A DNA stretch of 64,000 nt from Ruminococcus sp. (GTDB lineage Bacteria > Bacillota > Clostridia > Oscillospirales > Acutalibacteraceae), in assembly GCA_017410265.1 (NCBI GenBank), contig JAFQRC010000002.1, positions 124,001 through 188,000 on the forward strand. The letters are read 5' to 3'. A program made the position numbers and the translations under genes. The notes beneath the pieces were generated by a model. It did no database searches. It worked only from the letters and a program-made list of their open reading frames with translations, and was not told where the DNA came from. Shown here in pieces: positions 56,004 through 64,000 of the stretch; position 1 is the stretch's first letter; each line of letters starts with the position of its first letter.

Positions 56004-57278
56004 TCAGTTACCTCCTTTTGTAATCTCGACTAAAATCTCGTCGTCTGTGTAATAACGAGATGTTGTGTAAGTTCTAAGCTTATTTGATGATGTGATGACA
56101 GGCATCTTTGCACAAAGCGGGTTGTTCATATACATCAGCGGACAGATGTATGATGTGATAACACCTGTTTTCTTCAGACGCTCTGCGTAATCTGTTTTGT
56201 TAAACTCTTCTAGCACCTTAGGAGCGGCTGTGAATACTGTCGGGATAACGACCTTTTTGTTGCCAGCTTCTTTCAAAGCTGTTTCTACCCTATCTGTCCA
56301 GTCTTTCAATTGCTGTAAGCTCATATGAGGACAGCCCATAAAGCAGAGCTTAGGCTTAGCGTTCTTATCTTTCCAGATAACAGGGTAGTTGTTCTTCACT
56401 CTCTCTAACTCTTCATCTGTGATAACATATTCCTGAGCGTTTTCTAAAATCAGATCCTTGCCCTGCTCTTTTGCTTCAGGAGTGAGATTATCGATGTGAT
56501 AAAGACCTACAGCTCCGTTAGAAGCAGTAGCTGCACCGAAGTCTTTTAAGTATGTACAAGCCGAGTCTGTAAGCTCATCGCCAAGCCACTTATCAAGACC
56601 GATAACATAAGGAACATCTTCCATAACTTTCATACCGATAGCGGAGCCTAAAAGCTGTGCCTCAGGCTTTTTGGTTGTTTCGATTTTAACAACCCAGCTT
56701 GCCTTTCTGCCCTCGTCGGTAAGAAGTCCGAAATACGGCACACAACCTGCGATAGAGCCCATAATGTCCATAATACCTGAGTTACGGTTGCATCTGGCAC
56801 CGAGCACAGAGTTAGCGTAAACTACGGCTGAGCTCTCTGCCCAGGAGAGGATATCACCCTTTTTCGGTTTGTTGCCAACTTCGTCCATATAGCAGGTGCA
56901 GGTGAATGCATCTTTATCCATAAGACCGAGCTCTTTGAGCTGTCCTTCGTAGAAATCCTGCTTTGAGTACATAAATTTGTTGAAAATGAGGTTCTGCAAA
57001 AAGTTTGCTGGAACATTTTTATCGAGCGGGCGAGGGTCAACAGAGAAAGTCTGCTTTGATACAGCACCCGCCTCTATAAGCTTATTCATAAGGTCGTATA
57101 CAGGTGTAATCATCTTAAGACCAAAGGAGGTTACGAGGTGATTATGCTCGCCTGTTACTTCTATCATCTTTTCGGCTCCGAAAGCTTCACCATACATAAC
57201 AAGCGTTTTCATAACCTTAGCTAAAGTTTCGCCCTGCTCGCCGTTTAGCATCTGCTGTTGTTTTTCAGTTAAAATCAT
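56004..57278 (-). CDS. aconitase X catalytic subunit (DUF521)
   Basis: 424 residues. GEAFGAEKMIEVTGEHNHLVTSFG, VLGARCNRNSGIMDIMGSIAGCVPYFG, FMGCPHMSLQQL and SPL-type CPLMYMNNPLCAKMPVITSSNKLRTYT are family motifs with the conserved cysteines for an iron-sulfur cluster. A hydro-lyase acting on an unknown hydroxy acid. AAAGGAG precedes ATG 57278. Downstream of an enoate-reductase-like gene in the same operon. Confidence 0.92.
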   Translation of the reverse strand: MILTEKQQQMLNGEQGETLAKVMKTLVMYGEAFGAEKMIEVTGEHNHLVTSFGLKMITPVYDLMNKLIEAGAVSKQTFSVDPRPLDKNVPANFLQNLIFNKFMYSKQDFYEGQLKELGLMDKDAFTCTCYMDEVGNKPKKGDILSWAESSAVVYANSVLGARCNRNSGIMDIMGSIAGCVPYFGLLTDEGRKASWVVKIETTKKPEAQLLGSAIGMKVMEDVPYVIGLDKWLGDELTDSACTYLKDFGAATASNGAVGLYHIDNLTPEAKEQGKDLILENAQEYVITDEELERVKNNYPVIWKDKNAKPKLCFMGCPHMSLQQLKDWTDRVETALKEAGNKKVVIPTVFTAAPKVLEEFNKTDYAERLKKTGVITSYICPLMYMNNPLCAKMPVITSSNKLRTYTTSRYYTDDEILVEITKGGN

Positions 57279-57290
57279 AGCGTTTCTCCT

Positions 57291-59351
57291 TTACAGTTTC
57301 ATACATGTATCCCATGCACCCCAGATAACTGTTCTGAGGTTGCCGACTTCTTTTGCATCGCCGATGATGTGAATATGCTTGCCCTTCTTAGCAATTGGTG
57401 CAGGACTATATCCGACTGACATAATAACGGAATCTGCATCAATCTTGAACTCTTTGCCGTCTTTGTCTTTGACAACAACTCCACCATCAACGACCTCAGA
57501 AAGCGAAGTTTCAAGATAAACCGGCACCTTGTTTGTTTCAAAGAAATCGCGAAGATAGCTTGTGTTAGCAAGACAGATGCCCTTTGTGGTAATAAGGTCG
57601 TCCTGCATTTCAACAATTGTCGGCTTTTTGCCCTGTAGATAAAGCTCGTACGCTATCTCGCAGCCTGTGAGTCCGCCACCGATTACGACTACATTTTCGC
57701 CTGCTTTTGAATTATCAAGAAGGAAGTCTACAGCCTCAATCGCTTTATCTGCACCCTTAATCGGAATATTCTTAGCTTTTGCACCTGTTGCTACGATGAT
57801 TTCGTCAGCGTTCAAAGAGTTGATATCTTTGATTTCTGTATTCATCTTCACTTCAATCGGGTAACTTTTCAGCTCGCGGATATACCACGCGATGAGAGCC
57901 CTGTCCTTCTCCTTAAACGAAGGTGCTGAAGCGGCGATAAACACACCGCCTAATTTATCTGACTTTTCATAAAGAGTTACCTTGTGGCCTCTTTTAGCCA
58001 AAAGTATAGCCGATTCCATACCGCCGATACCGCCACCGATAACAGCGATGTTCTTGCTCTTTTTAGCTGGCTCTACCTTATACTTCTTTGACTGCATAGT
58101 TTCTGGATTCAAGGCACAGCGTGAAAGTCCCATCGTATCTGTGAGGTCCTGAGTGTTAGCGTGGCCCTTTGAAGAAGAGAAGTTAAAGCAGCCTGCGTGA
58201 CAACAGATGCACGGCTTGATTTCTTCAACTCTGTCTTCAATCATCTTTGTAATCCACTGTGGGTCAACAAGGAACTGGCGAGCAATGCCAACAGCGTCTA
58301 TCTCGCCGTTTTCTACAGCTTTCGCGCCGATTTCAGGGTCCATTCTACCTGCACATACAACAGGAATATCAACAAACTTTTTGATATGAGCGACATCCTT
58401 GAGGTTGCAGTTTTGGGGCATATACATAGGCGGGTGTGCCCAGTACCAAGAATCGTATGTACCGTTATCAGCATTCAGCATATCGTAGCCTGCGTCCTGA
58501 AGGTACTTAGCAGCCTTTTCGGATTCTTCCATATTTCTACCGACTTCCTCGTACTCCTCATCAGGCATAGCGCCCTTGCAGAAGCCCTTCATCTTAGACT
58601 CAACAGAATAGCGCAGAGATACAGGATAGTCATCACCACAAGCCTCTTTGATAGCTTTTACAACCTCAGTAGCAAAGCGATAGCGGTTTTCAAAGCTACC
58701 GCCATATTCATCAGTACGCTTGTTGAAAAATTCGATAGCAAACTGGTCTAAAAGATAACCCTCGTGTACAGCGTGAACTTCGACACCGTCTACACCGGCT
58801 TCTTTACAGAGCTTAGCAGTCTTAGCAAATGCTTCGATAATCTCCTCTATCTGCTCAACTGTCATCTGAGGGCACTGTATATCGTGAGCCCAGCGTGACG
58901 GCTGAGGAGAAGGACAAGCTAGCTCGTGGGAGGTGTCGATTATCGGTTTTACAATAGCTCTGGTGATTTTATTCTTGTGCAAAGGAGCGACAAGCTCAGT
59001 AATAGCCCATGAACGACCCATACCTGCGGTGAGCTGAATAAACAGCTTTGCACCTGTTTTATGTATCTCGTCCATAAACTCTTTGAGCTCAGTAAACATT
59101 TTCGGATTCTGCCACAGCCACTTACCCCAGAAGGTATCCCTAAGTGGTGCGATACCCGGAATAATAAGTCCGACATTGTTGTTAGCTCTCTCTAAAAAGA
59201 GCTTTGCTGCTTCCTTGTCAAAATGGCATCCGGTAAGTTCAAACCAACCGAAAAGCGATGTACCACCCATCGGGCACATTACAATTCTGTTTTTGATTTC
59301 AACGTTGCCGATTTTCCACGGGGTAAACAGCGCGTTGTACTTTTCGTTCAT
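57291..59351 (-). CDS. FMN/4Fe-4S/FAD enoate reductase-like oxidoreductase (Old Yellow Enzyme family)
   Basis: 687 residues. OYE TIM barrel ~1-375 (IGNVEIKNRIVMCPMGG; GVDGVEVHAVHEGYLLDQF; SLRYSVESKMKG), a Cys cluster CICCHAGCFNF...RCALNP for one 4Fe-4S, then FAD/NAD domain with IAVIGGGIGGMESA and VVVIGGGLTGCEIAYEL. Same architecture as 2,4-dienoyl-CoA reductase, 2-enoate reductase and BaiCD. It would reduce a C=C bond. The frame reaches 59387; ATG 59351 has AAAGGAG upstream. Promoter carries a palindromic operator. Confidence 0.92.
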   Translation of the reverse strand: MNEKYNALFTPWKIGNVEIKNRIVMCPMGGTSLFGWFELTGCHFDKEAAKLFLERANNNVGLIIPGIAPLRDTFWGKWLWQNPKMFTELKEFMDEIHKTGAKLFIQLTAGMGRSWAITELVAPLHKNKITRAIVKPIIDTSHELACPSPQPSRWAHDIQCPQMTVEQIEEIIEAFAKTAKLCKEAGVDGVEVHAVHEGYLLDQFAIEFFNKRTDEYGGSFENRYRFATEVVKAIKEACGDDYPVSLRYSVESKMKGFCKGAMPDEEYEEVGRNMEESEKAAKYLQDAGYDMLNADNGTYDSWYWAHPPMYMPQNCNLKDVAHIKKFVDIPVVCAGRMDPEIGAKAVENGEIDAVGIARQFLVDPQWITKMIEDRVEEIKPCICCHAGCFNFSSSKGHANTQDLTDTMGLSRCALNPETMQSKKYKVEPAKKSKNIAVIGGGIGGMESAILLAKRGHKVTLYEKSDKLGGVFIAASAPSFKEKDRALIAWYIRELKSYPIEVKMNTEIKDINSLNADEIIVATGAKAKNIPIKGADKAIEAVDFLLDNSKAGENVVVIGGGLTGCEIAYELYLQGKKPTIVEMQDDLITTKGICLANTSYLRDFFETNKVPVYLETSLSEVVDGGVVVKDKDGKEFKIDADSVIMSVGYSPAPIAKKGKHIHIIGDAKEVGNLRTVIWGAWDTCMKL

Positions 59352-59387
59352 TTTCTGCACTCCTTTGTATGTTAAATTACAAAACAA

Positions 59388-59421
59388 ATTATATTCTACA
59401 GATGTTGAGTTGTCAACATCT
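59388..59421 (-). promoter_or_regulatory. promoter and palindromic operator of OYE-AcnX operon
   Basis: TTGACA (59411-59416), 17-bp spacer, TATAAT (59388-59393), both perfect. AGATGTTG-N6-CAACATCT (59400-59421) is a perfect 8-bp inverted repeat covering the -35 and most of the spacer, so a bound protein would block RNA polymerase. Confidence 0.85.
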
Positions 59422-60185
59422 TACATTTCTATACCATATAAACGCTTAGCATTCTCTGCTGTGATATCCAGAAGCTGTTGGACTCCTATCCCCTTAATCT
59501 CAGCGATTTTTGTCGCTGTGTAGATGATGTTTGACGAATCGTTTCGCTTTCCTCGATTAGGCACAGGCGACAGGTAAGGTGCATCTGTTTCGAGCAAAAG
59601 TCTGTCAAGCGGCACATATTGTGCAACTTCGAGCGGTACTCTCGCGTTTTTGAAGGTCACTGTTCCGCCTAAACTGATGCTAAGCCCGAGTCTGAGAACC
59701 TCTTTGAGCATTTCTACACTACCAGAAAAGCAGTGCATAAGACCCTTTGGCTGATATTTTCTTAAATACTGCATCACATCGCCGTGAGCCTCTCTGTCGT
59801 GGATAACCACGGGTACATCGAGCTCTTTTGAAAGCTTGAGCTGTTCTTCAAACACGCGGTGCTGAAGCTCCTTTTCGATATCCCAATGATAGTCAAGCCC
59901 AATTTCGCCCAAGGCTACCGCCTTTTCGTGCTTTAGCATCTTAGCAATTTCATCGAGGTAAAACTTAGGCATATCATTAAGATTTTCAGGATGAAAGCCT
60001 ACAGTGAAATACATATAGTCGTATTTTTCAGCAAAGCTTCTTGCAATTTCTGCAGTTTTCAAATCAACCGCGGCGTTTACTACTCCGCTCACACCCTTTG
60101 ACGGTAAGGACAAAAGAAGTTCTTCTCTGTCGCTATCAAACCAATCGTCGTCATAGTGCGCGTGAGCGTCAAAAATATTGTTCAT
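59421..60185 (-). CDS. tatD: TatD-family metal-dependent deoxyribonuclease
   Basis: About 254 residues. FDAHAHYDD, VGFHPENL, ALGEIGLDYHW, PVVIHDREAHGDV, GLMHCFSGS and LLLETDAPYLSP are the metal-binding TatD motifs. Likely DNA 3' exonuclease, possibly D-aminoacyl-tRNA deacylase-related. ATG 60185 has GGAGAG upstream; the longer frame start at 60230 lies upstream of the terminator hairpin. Downstream of metG as in many Firmicutes. Confidence 0.93.
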   Translation of the reverse strand: MNNIFDAHAHYDDDWFDSDREELLLSLPSKGVSGVVNAAVDLKTAEIARSFAEKYDYMYFTVGFHPENLNDMPKFYLDEIAKMLKHEKAVALGEIGLDYHWDIEKELQHRVFEEQLKLSKELDVPVVIHDREAHGDVMQYLRKYQPKGLMHCFSGSVEMLKEVLRLGLSISLGGTVTFKNARVPLEVAQYVPLDRLLLETDAPYLSPVPNRGKRNDSSNIIYTATKIAEIKGIGVQQLLDITAENAKRLYGIEM

Positions 60186-60201
60186 AATCTCTCCTACAGA
60201 C

Positions 60202-60226
60202 AAAAAAGGGACGGTAGAACCGTCCC
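60202..60226 (-). terminator. terminator between metG and tatD
   Basis: GGGACGGT-N3-ACCGTCCC followed by TTTTTT on the minus strand; partial read-through would supply tatD. Confidence 0.82.
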
Positions 60227-60240
60227 CCATTCCACTTTTA

Positions 60241-62190
60241 TTAACTTATGCGGCTACCGACTTCAACTGGGTCATCAACAAAGACAACCTTAACATCGTT
60301 ATTTGATGATGCAGCTAAAATCATACCGTGGCTTTCAACCTTACAGAGTGTAACAGGCTTTAAATTAGCTACTAAAATAACCTTTTTGCCTACCATCTCT
60401 TCAGGTGTATAGTACTCAGCGATACCTGACGCAACAGTGCGCTCGCCCTCGCCGTCGAGCAGAGTGAGCTTTAGAAGTTTCTTGGACTTCTTCACCTTTT
60501 CGCACTCTTTAACCTGAGCGACTCTTAGCTCTACCTTACAGAAATCATCGATGCCAATCTGAGCAAGACCCTCGATTTTCTTGTCAGCTTTCTGTTCCTC
60601 AGCCTGAGCTTTCTCGACATTCTTCTGAATGATAGCGTTTAGCTCCTCGATTTCTTTATCTACATCAATTCTAGGGAATAAAACCTCTCCACGGGAAACT
60701 GTAGTATCAAGTGGCAGAACATTCCACTTATCAGCATTCTCATAGGTAGCAAAATCAGTGGCACCAATCTGAGCAAACACCTTTGGCATAGTTGTTGGCA
60801 TAAACGCAGAAAGAAGTGTTGATACAACACGGATACTCTCTAAGAGATTGTAAAGCACAGTGGCAAGTCTAGCTTTCTTTGCTTCATCTTTGCCCAGTAC
60901 CCAAGGTGTAGTTTCGTCGATGTACTTGTTAGCACGAGAAACTACCTTAAAAATCTCAGCAAGAGCGTTGTTAATCTGAGTTTTCTCGATATAGTCATCT
61001 ACAGTCGCTTTGAGCGATAAAGCTGTATTTATTAAATCTTCATCGAACTCGCCTGCTTCTCTGCACTCAGGTAAAGTACCGCCAAAATACTTGTCAATCA
61101 TAGCGACAGTACGGGAAACTAGGTTGCCAAGTCCGTTAGCTAAATCAGAGTTGATGCGGTTAATCATAATTTCGTTAGAAAATGAGCTGTCAGCACCGAG
61201 AGCCATCTCGCGCATGATGTGGTAACGAATAGCATCAGCACCATAACGCTCACCAAGTACAAACGGATCAACTACATTACCCAGAGATTTACTCATCTTC
61301 TGACCGTTGAATGTAATCCATCCGTGCACTGCGAGATGCTTAGGAAGCGGAAGCTCAAGCGCCATAAGCATAGCAGGCCAGATGATAGCGTGGAATCTCA
61401 TAATATCCTTAGCTACCATATGAGTATCAGCAGGCCAGTACTTTGAAAAATCACTGTATGCGTTATTCTCATAGCCTAGAGCAGTGATATAGTTTGAAAG
61501 CGCATCAATCCATACATATACAACATGCTTCTCATCAAATGTTACAGGAACACCCCATGTAAAGCTTGTACGGGATACGCAGAGGTCTTCAAGACCCGGT
61601 TTGATGAAGTTATTCACAAGCTCAACCGCTCTGGTTTTTGGCTGTAAGAAATCAGTTTCTGTCAAAAGCTTTTCGATACGCTCTGCAAAATCAGACATTC
61701 TGAAGAAATACGCCTCTTCTTTAGCCTCGATAACCTCTCTGCCACACTCAGGGCATTTTCCATCGACAAGCTGGCTGTCAGTCCAGAAGCTCTCGCACGG
61801 AGTACAGTACTTACCGCTATACTCGCCTTTATAGATATAACCCTTATCGTAAAGAGCCTTGAAAATCTTCTGCACAGACTCAACATGGTAATCGTCAGTT
61901 GTACGGATGTATCTGTCGTAGTCAATGTTCATATAATCCCAAAGCTTCTTGAAAATCTCCACGATTTCATCAACATAAGCCTTAGGAGTGATACCTTTTT
62001 CATAAGCTTTCTCCTCAATTTTCTGACCGTGCTCGTCGGTACCTGTCAAAAACATAACATCGTAGCCCTGCATTCGCTTATATCGAGCGATAGAATCGCA
62101 GGCTACTGTTGTATAGCAGTGGCCTATATGTGGATTTCCTGACGGATAGTAAATCGGTGTGGTGATGTAAAATGGCTTTTTCTCACACAT
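60241..62190 (-). CDS. metG: methionyl-tRNA synthetase
   Basis: About 649 residues. YITTPIYYPSGNPHIGH (HIGH-like), CPECGREV zinc site, WITFNGQKMSKSLGN (KMSKS) and anticodon-binding domain are followed by a C-terminal tRNA-binding (EMAP/Trbp111) domain (DDFCKVELRVAQVKECEKV). ATG 62190 has AAGGAG 8-9 nt upstream; the GTG at 62199 overlaps it. No T-box or SAM riboswitch is seen upstream. Confidence 0.97.
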   Translation of the reverse strand: MCEKKPFYITTPIYYPSGNPHIGHCYTTVACDSIARYKRMQGYDVMFLTGTDEHGQKIEEKAYEKGITPKAYVDEIVEIFKKLWDYMNIDYDRYIRTTDDYHVESVQKIFKALYDKGYIYKGEYSGKYCTPCESFWTDSQLVDGKCPECGREVIEAKEEAYFFRMSDFAERIEKLLTETDFLQPKTRAVELVNNFIKPGLEDLCVSRTSFTWGVPVTFDEKHVVYVWIDALSNYITALGYENNAYSDFSKYWPADTHMVAKDIMRFHAIIWPAMLMALELPLPKHLAVHGWITFNGQKMSKSLGNVVDPFVLGERYGADAIRYHIMREMALGADSSFSNEIMINRINSDLANGLGNLVSRTVAMIDKYFGGTLPECREAGEFDEDLINTALSLKATVDDYIEKTQINNALAEIFKVVSRANKYIDETTPWVLGKDEAKKARLATVLYNLLESIRVVSTLLSAFMPTTMPKVFAQIGATDFATYENADKWNVLPLDTTVSRGEVLFPRIDVDKEIEELNAIIQKNVEKAQAEEQKADKKIEGLAQIGIDDFCKVELRVAQVKECEKVKKSKKLLKLTLLDGEGERTVASGIAEYYTPEEMVGKKVILVANLKPVTLCKVESHGMILAASSNNDVKVVFVDDPVEVGSRIS

Positions 62191-62228
62191 AATCGTCACT
62201 CCTTAATAAAAAATTAATACACTAAATA

Positions 62229-62256
62229 ATTATAGCATAAAAGCCAAAAATTGCAA
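62229..62256 (-). promoter_or_regulatory. promoter of metG
   Basis: TTGCAA (62251-62256), 16-bp spacer, TATAAT (62229-62234) on the minus strand. Confidence 0.7.
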
Positions 62257-62317
62257 TATAATAGTTATATAAGACCTATCTATTTTTACCGAAAATCAGC
62301 TTTGTTATCCTCAAGGG

Positions 62318-62346
62318 TTGACAAACGATGAGTTTAGTGATAATAT
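62318..62346 (+). promoter_or_regulatory. promoter of initiator tRNA
   Basis: TTGACA (62318-62323), 17-bp spacer, TAATAT (62341-62346). Confidence 0.8.
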
Positions 62347-62369
62347 AATGAGGCTGAAAGGCAATATAT

Positions 62370-62446
<77 letters not shown>

Positions 62447-62556
62447 CGTCGTCGCAAACGTTCACTCGTTTGCGATATTTTTTATGCAAAAATATCGCCC
62501 AACTCGTTTTGTTGCTCCTCCTCTCCCCAAAATCTCAGATTTCGGGGACCCCGAAT
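62447..62556 (-). repeat. structured intergenic repeat, copy 3, doubling as tRNA terminator
   Basis: Minus-strand order: GGGGTCCCCGAAATC-TGA-GATTTTGGGG, GAGAGGAGGAGCAA, variable stem GCGATATTTTT/AAAAATATCGC, and CGTTTGCGACGACG directly after the tRNA CCA. On the plus strand CGCAAACG (62453-62460)/CGTTTGCG (62467-62474) plus ATATTTTTT makes a terminator for the tRNA. Confidence 0.72.
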
Positions 62557-62642
62557 TTCTGATACAATCATGGGGTAGAGGTTTCGTCGTTTTATCGTTA
62601 GATTTTAGCGAAAACCAAAGTAAATAAGCCAAAATAAAAAAC

Positions 62643-62695
62643 AAGCGTTGCAGTTTGAGGACATAAATGTATCGTGCTCCTCTCCCGCAACGCTT
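62643..62695. other. intergenic hairpin, possible small RNA or old terminator
   Basis: AAGCGTTGC (62643-62651) and GCAACGCTT (62687-62695) are perfect inverted repeats around a 35-nt loop; TATGCTTTTTATGG follows. No protein-coding sign in 62557-62877. Confidence 0.35.
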
Positions 62696-62749
62696 TATGC
62701 TTTTTATGGCAATTCTTTTCCTGTTGGGGACACAAATGGTCGGCTAATA

Positions 62750-62779
62750 TTGACAAGCTCACACCAAATATGCTAAAAC
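62750..62779 (+). promoter_or_regulatory. possible promoter of secreted toxin-like gene
   Basis: TTGACA (62750-62755), 18-bp spacer, extended -10 TG-C-TAAAAC (62774-62779); a second weaker candidate is TTGATA 62810/TACATA 62833. Confidence 0.45.
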
Positions 62780-62877
62780 ACACTTTACCACGTTAATTTT
62801 TGTTGTTTTTTGATATAAAATGTGTTACCATATACATATCCTATAGTGATATCAACTAGACTTAACGAGGTGATTTT

Positions 62878-64000
62878 ATGAAAAAGAGAATATTCAAAAA
62901 AACTCTGTGCATCATTATTACTATGTTGATACTGACATCTTCTTTCTCAATGACAGCTTTTGCTGACACAACAAAAGGTACTCAAGTAAAGGGGTCAACA
63001 GTCTACTACACAGAAGATGGCGTCAGAACTGCGGTCAAAACCGTAACTATTGATGGTGTAGACTACTACGACTGCTCAGGTGGTGAGCCTGCAAATATCG
63101 ATACAAATTATCTGCACAATCTGATTTCAACTAGCCATGATTATCAGGATACTTCAAATAACCATACATCAATGAATATCCTGTCACTATGGGCAAGAAT
63201 CGCCTCTGCTATCTTTGCAAATGGTGGCAAATACACCTGTTCCCATAACTACAAAGATTACTACGGACATAATCACGCAAACGACTCTGACGAACAATGC
63301 AGTATCGAAAAGTTGCTTTCAAATGCAACAGCACAAAACAGTGGCGAACGTAAAAAAGACAACTACAGTTCAACTGGACTTTCTGTTGCAGGTTCTTTTT
63401 CTACTCTGCGTCAGAAGATGTGCGATGAAATAGCATATCACATTGGTAGAAGCACCTGTGATGGCTCGGATATTCTCGGTCAGGGCAACAACTGTCCTGA
63501 TGCTTTACCTGCACTTGATGACTCAACACCTAGAGATATCATCTACAATATGGCAACTTCCATCACCCGAGAAGGCTCAACCGCAAAGTATCAGTACAAC
63601 TCCTACTGCGTTGCTTTTTATGACTTCGATCTTATGATTCTTGCTGACGAAGATCTGGAATATGTAACAGGAGCAGAAGGATTCCGAGACCGTGAAAATC
63701 CTGTAAAAGATGCCGCAGATGCAGGTGTTGACGGATTTGAATATAACATAAATTCCAGCCAAACTAATATAGACAGCTGCGTCAATGAGTCCGTGCTTAA
63801 TATTTCAGATGATGTTACTTTAAGCAATTCCCAGAGCCAGTCTGTTATGACTTCTATCCAGAACAGCGAAAGCTACTCCTTCTCTCAGATGATTGGCGGA
63901 GAAGTATCATTCAAGCTGTTCGGTCTTGAATCAAAAGCCAATACACAATTTACATTTAATCAGGCTTATGAGTCTGTACACACTAACGAAGCAACAAAAA
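62878..64000 (+). CDS. secreted protein with aerolysin/ETX-MTX2-like region (C-terminus outside window)
   Basis: Frame from ATG 62878 (GAGGTGA upstream) to the window end, 374 residues visible. Signal peptide 1-29 (ending TAFA). The next ~230 residues are Cys-containing and unfamiliar (YTCSHNYKDYYGHNH; RSTCDGSDILGQGNNC). From ~300 the pattern NESVLNISDDVTLSNSQSQS, then SESYSFSQMIGGEVSFKLFG and SKANTQFTFNQAYE, alternates Ser/Thr and hydrophobics as in aerolysin-type beta-pore-forming toxins of the ETX/MTX2 family. That similarity is by eye only; target and function are unknown. Confidence 0.6.
   Translation, partial: MKKRIFKKTLCIIITMLILTSSFSMTAFADTTKGTQVKGSTVYYTEDGVRTAVKTVTIDGVDYYDCSGGEPANIDTNYLHNLISTSHDYQDTSNNHTSMNILSLWARIASAIFANGGKYTCSHNYKDYYGHNHANDSDEQCSIEKLLSNATAQNSGERKKDNYSSTGLSVAGSFSTLRQKMCDEIAYHIGRSTCDGSDILGQGNNCPDALPALDDSTPRDIIYNMATSITREGSTAKYQYNSYCVAFYDFDLMILADEDLEYVTGAEGFRDRENPVKDAADAGVDGFEYNINSSQTNIDSCVNESVLNISDDVTLSNSQSQSVMTSIQNSESYSFSQMIGGEVSFKLFGLESKANTQFTFNQAYESVHTNEATK

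Noticed and set aside
43694..57278. Aconitase X as the TCA-cycle aconitase partner of citrate synthase
   Set aside because: AcnX family members are not citrate/isocitrate aconitases and the genes are 11 kb apart in separate operons.
59400..59421. Palindrome as terminator of tatD
   Set aside because: No T-run follows on the minus strand, while perfect -35 and -10 hexamers overlap it, so an operator is a better explanation.
62191..62317. Methionine T-box or SAM riboswitch before metG
   Set aside because: The leader is only ~30 nt from the predicted promoter and lacks T-box or S-box sequences.

Overview
The window looks like the chromosome of a starch-degrading, spore-forming gut Firmicute of the Oscillospiraceae/Ruminococcaceae, most like Ruminococcus bromii or a close relative. 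The evidence is the SpoIIE and SpoVAD genes, two secreted proteins with type I dockerins (one also carrying a CBM26-like starch-binding module), a maltose-type ABC transporter with a lipoprotein alpha-amylase, T-box leaders and strong AGGAGG/GAGGTGA ribosome sites with frequent TTG/GTG starts. The species assignment is inference; no rRNA is present.

Layout. 1-4.1 kb: two tandem minus-strand HTH-cupin-acyl-CoA synthetase genes, each behind its own sigma-A promoter and T-box leader; the specifier codons read as GTA (Val) and ATC (Ile). 4.1-10.2 kb: PAP2 phosphatase, two small membrane proteins, RlmB, a large protein that looks like a catalytically dead P-type ATPase, and Rpe. 10.2-17 kb: SpoVAD, a VanW-family protein, a diacylglycerol glucosyltransferase-like enzyme and SpoIIE. 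17-22.7 kb: malE-malF-malG-amylase operon. 23-27 kb: MurE, a DtxR-like repressor, nitroreductase, MscS and an AlkD-like protein on an apparently leaderless transcript. 27-31 kb: a PhoP/PhoR-like two-component pair, then DAHP synthase and prephenate dehydrogenase behind a tyrosine-rich leader peptide and attenuator. 31-34.5 kb: a papain-family protease with dockerin and CBM26-like module, preceded by a 0.5 kb stretch bounded by 17-bp inverted repeats. 34.5-41 kb: Na/Pi cotransporter, two XRE regulators, CarD, a rearranged tRNA-Thr locus, rpsO and pnp. 41-48 kb: pyruvate kinase, EamA transporter, citrate synthase, cysteine synthase, a nucleotide-sugar epimerase-like protein and class II aldolase. 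48-50.6 kb: ECF sigma factor, putative membrane anti-sigma and a secreted dockerin protein in one operon. 50.7-54.7 kb: MIF-like, YjbQ, Ddl, MurF and exonuclease III. 54.7-55.6 kb: a divergent XRE/SLOG cassette between near-identical terminators. 55.6-62.2 kb: the two aconitase-X subunits with an enoate-reductase-like flavoenzyme behind a palindromic operator, then TatD and MetG. 62.3-64 kb: initiator tRNA, another copy of a structured repeat, and the start of a secreted protein with an aerolysin-like region.

How parts fit together. Secreted amylase, starch-binding protease, dockerin proteins and the maltose-type transporter form a starch/maltodextrin acquisition theme, and the ECF/anti-sigma/dockerin operon is a plausible sensor for it. 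Amino-acid supply is controlled by RNA: T-boxes on acyl-CoA synthetases that could activate branched-chain acids for Val/Ile synthesis, and a Tyr leader peptide on aroF-tyrA. MurE, Ddl and MurF are consecutive peptidoglycan precursor steps in two separate operons. The most promising less-described items are the T-box/synthetase pair, the Tyr attenuator, the pseudo-P-type ATPase, the aconitase-X/enoate-reductase operon, the ECF-dockerin operon, the XRE/SLOG cassette and the repeated structured element with compensating stem changes.
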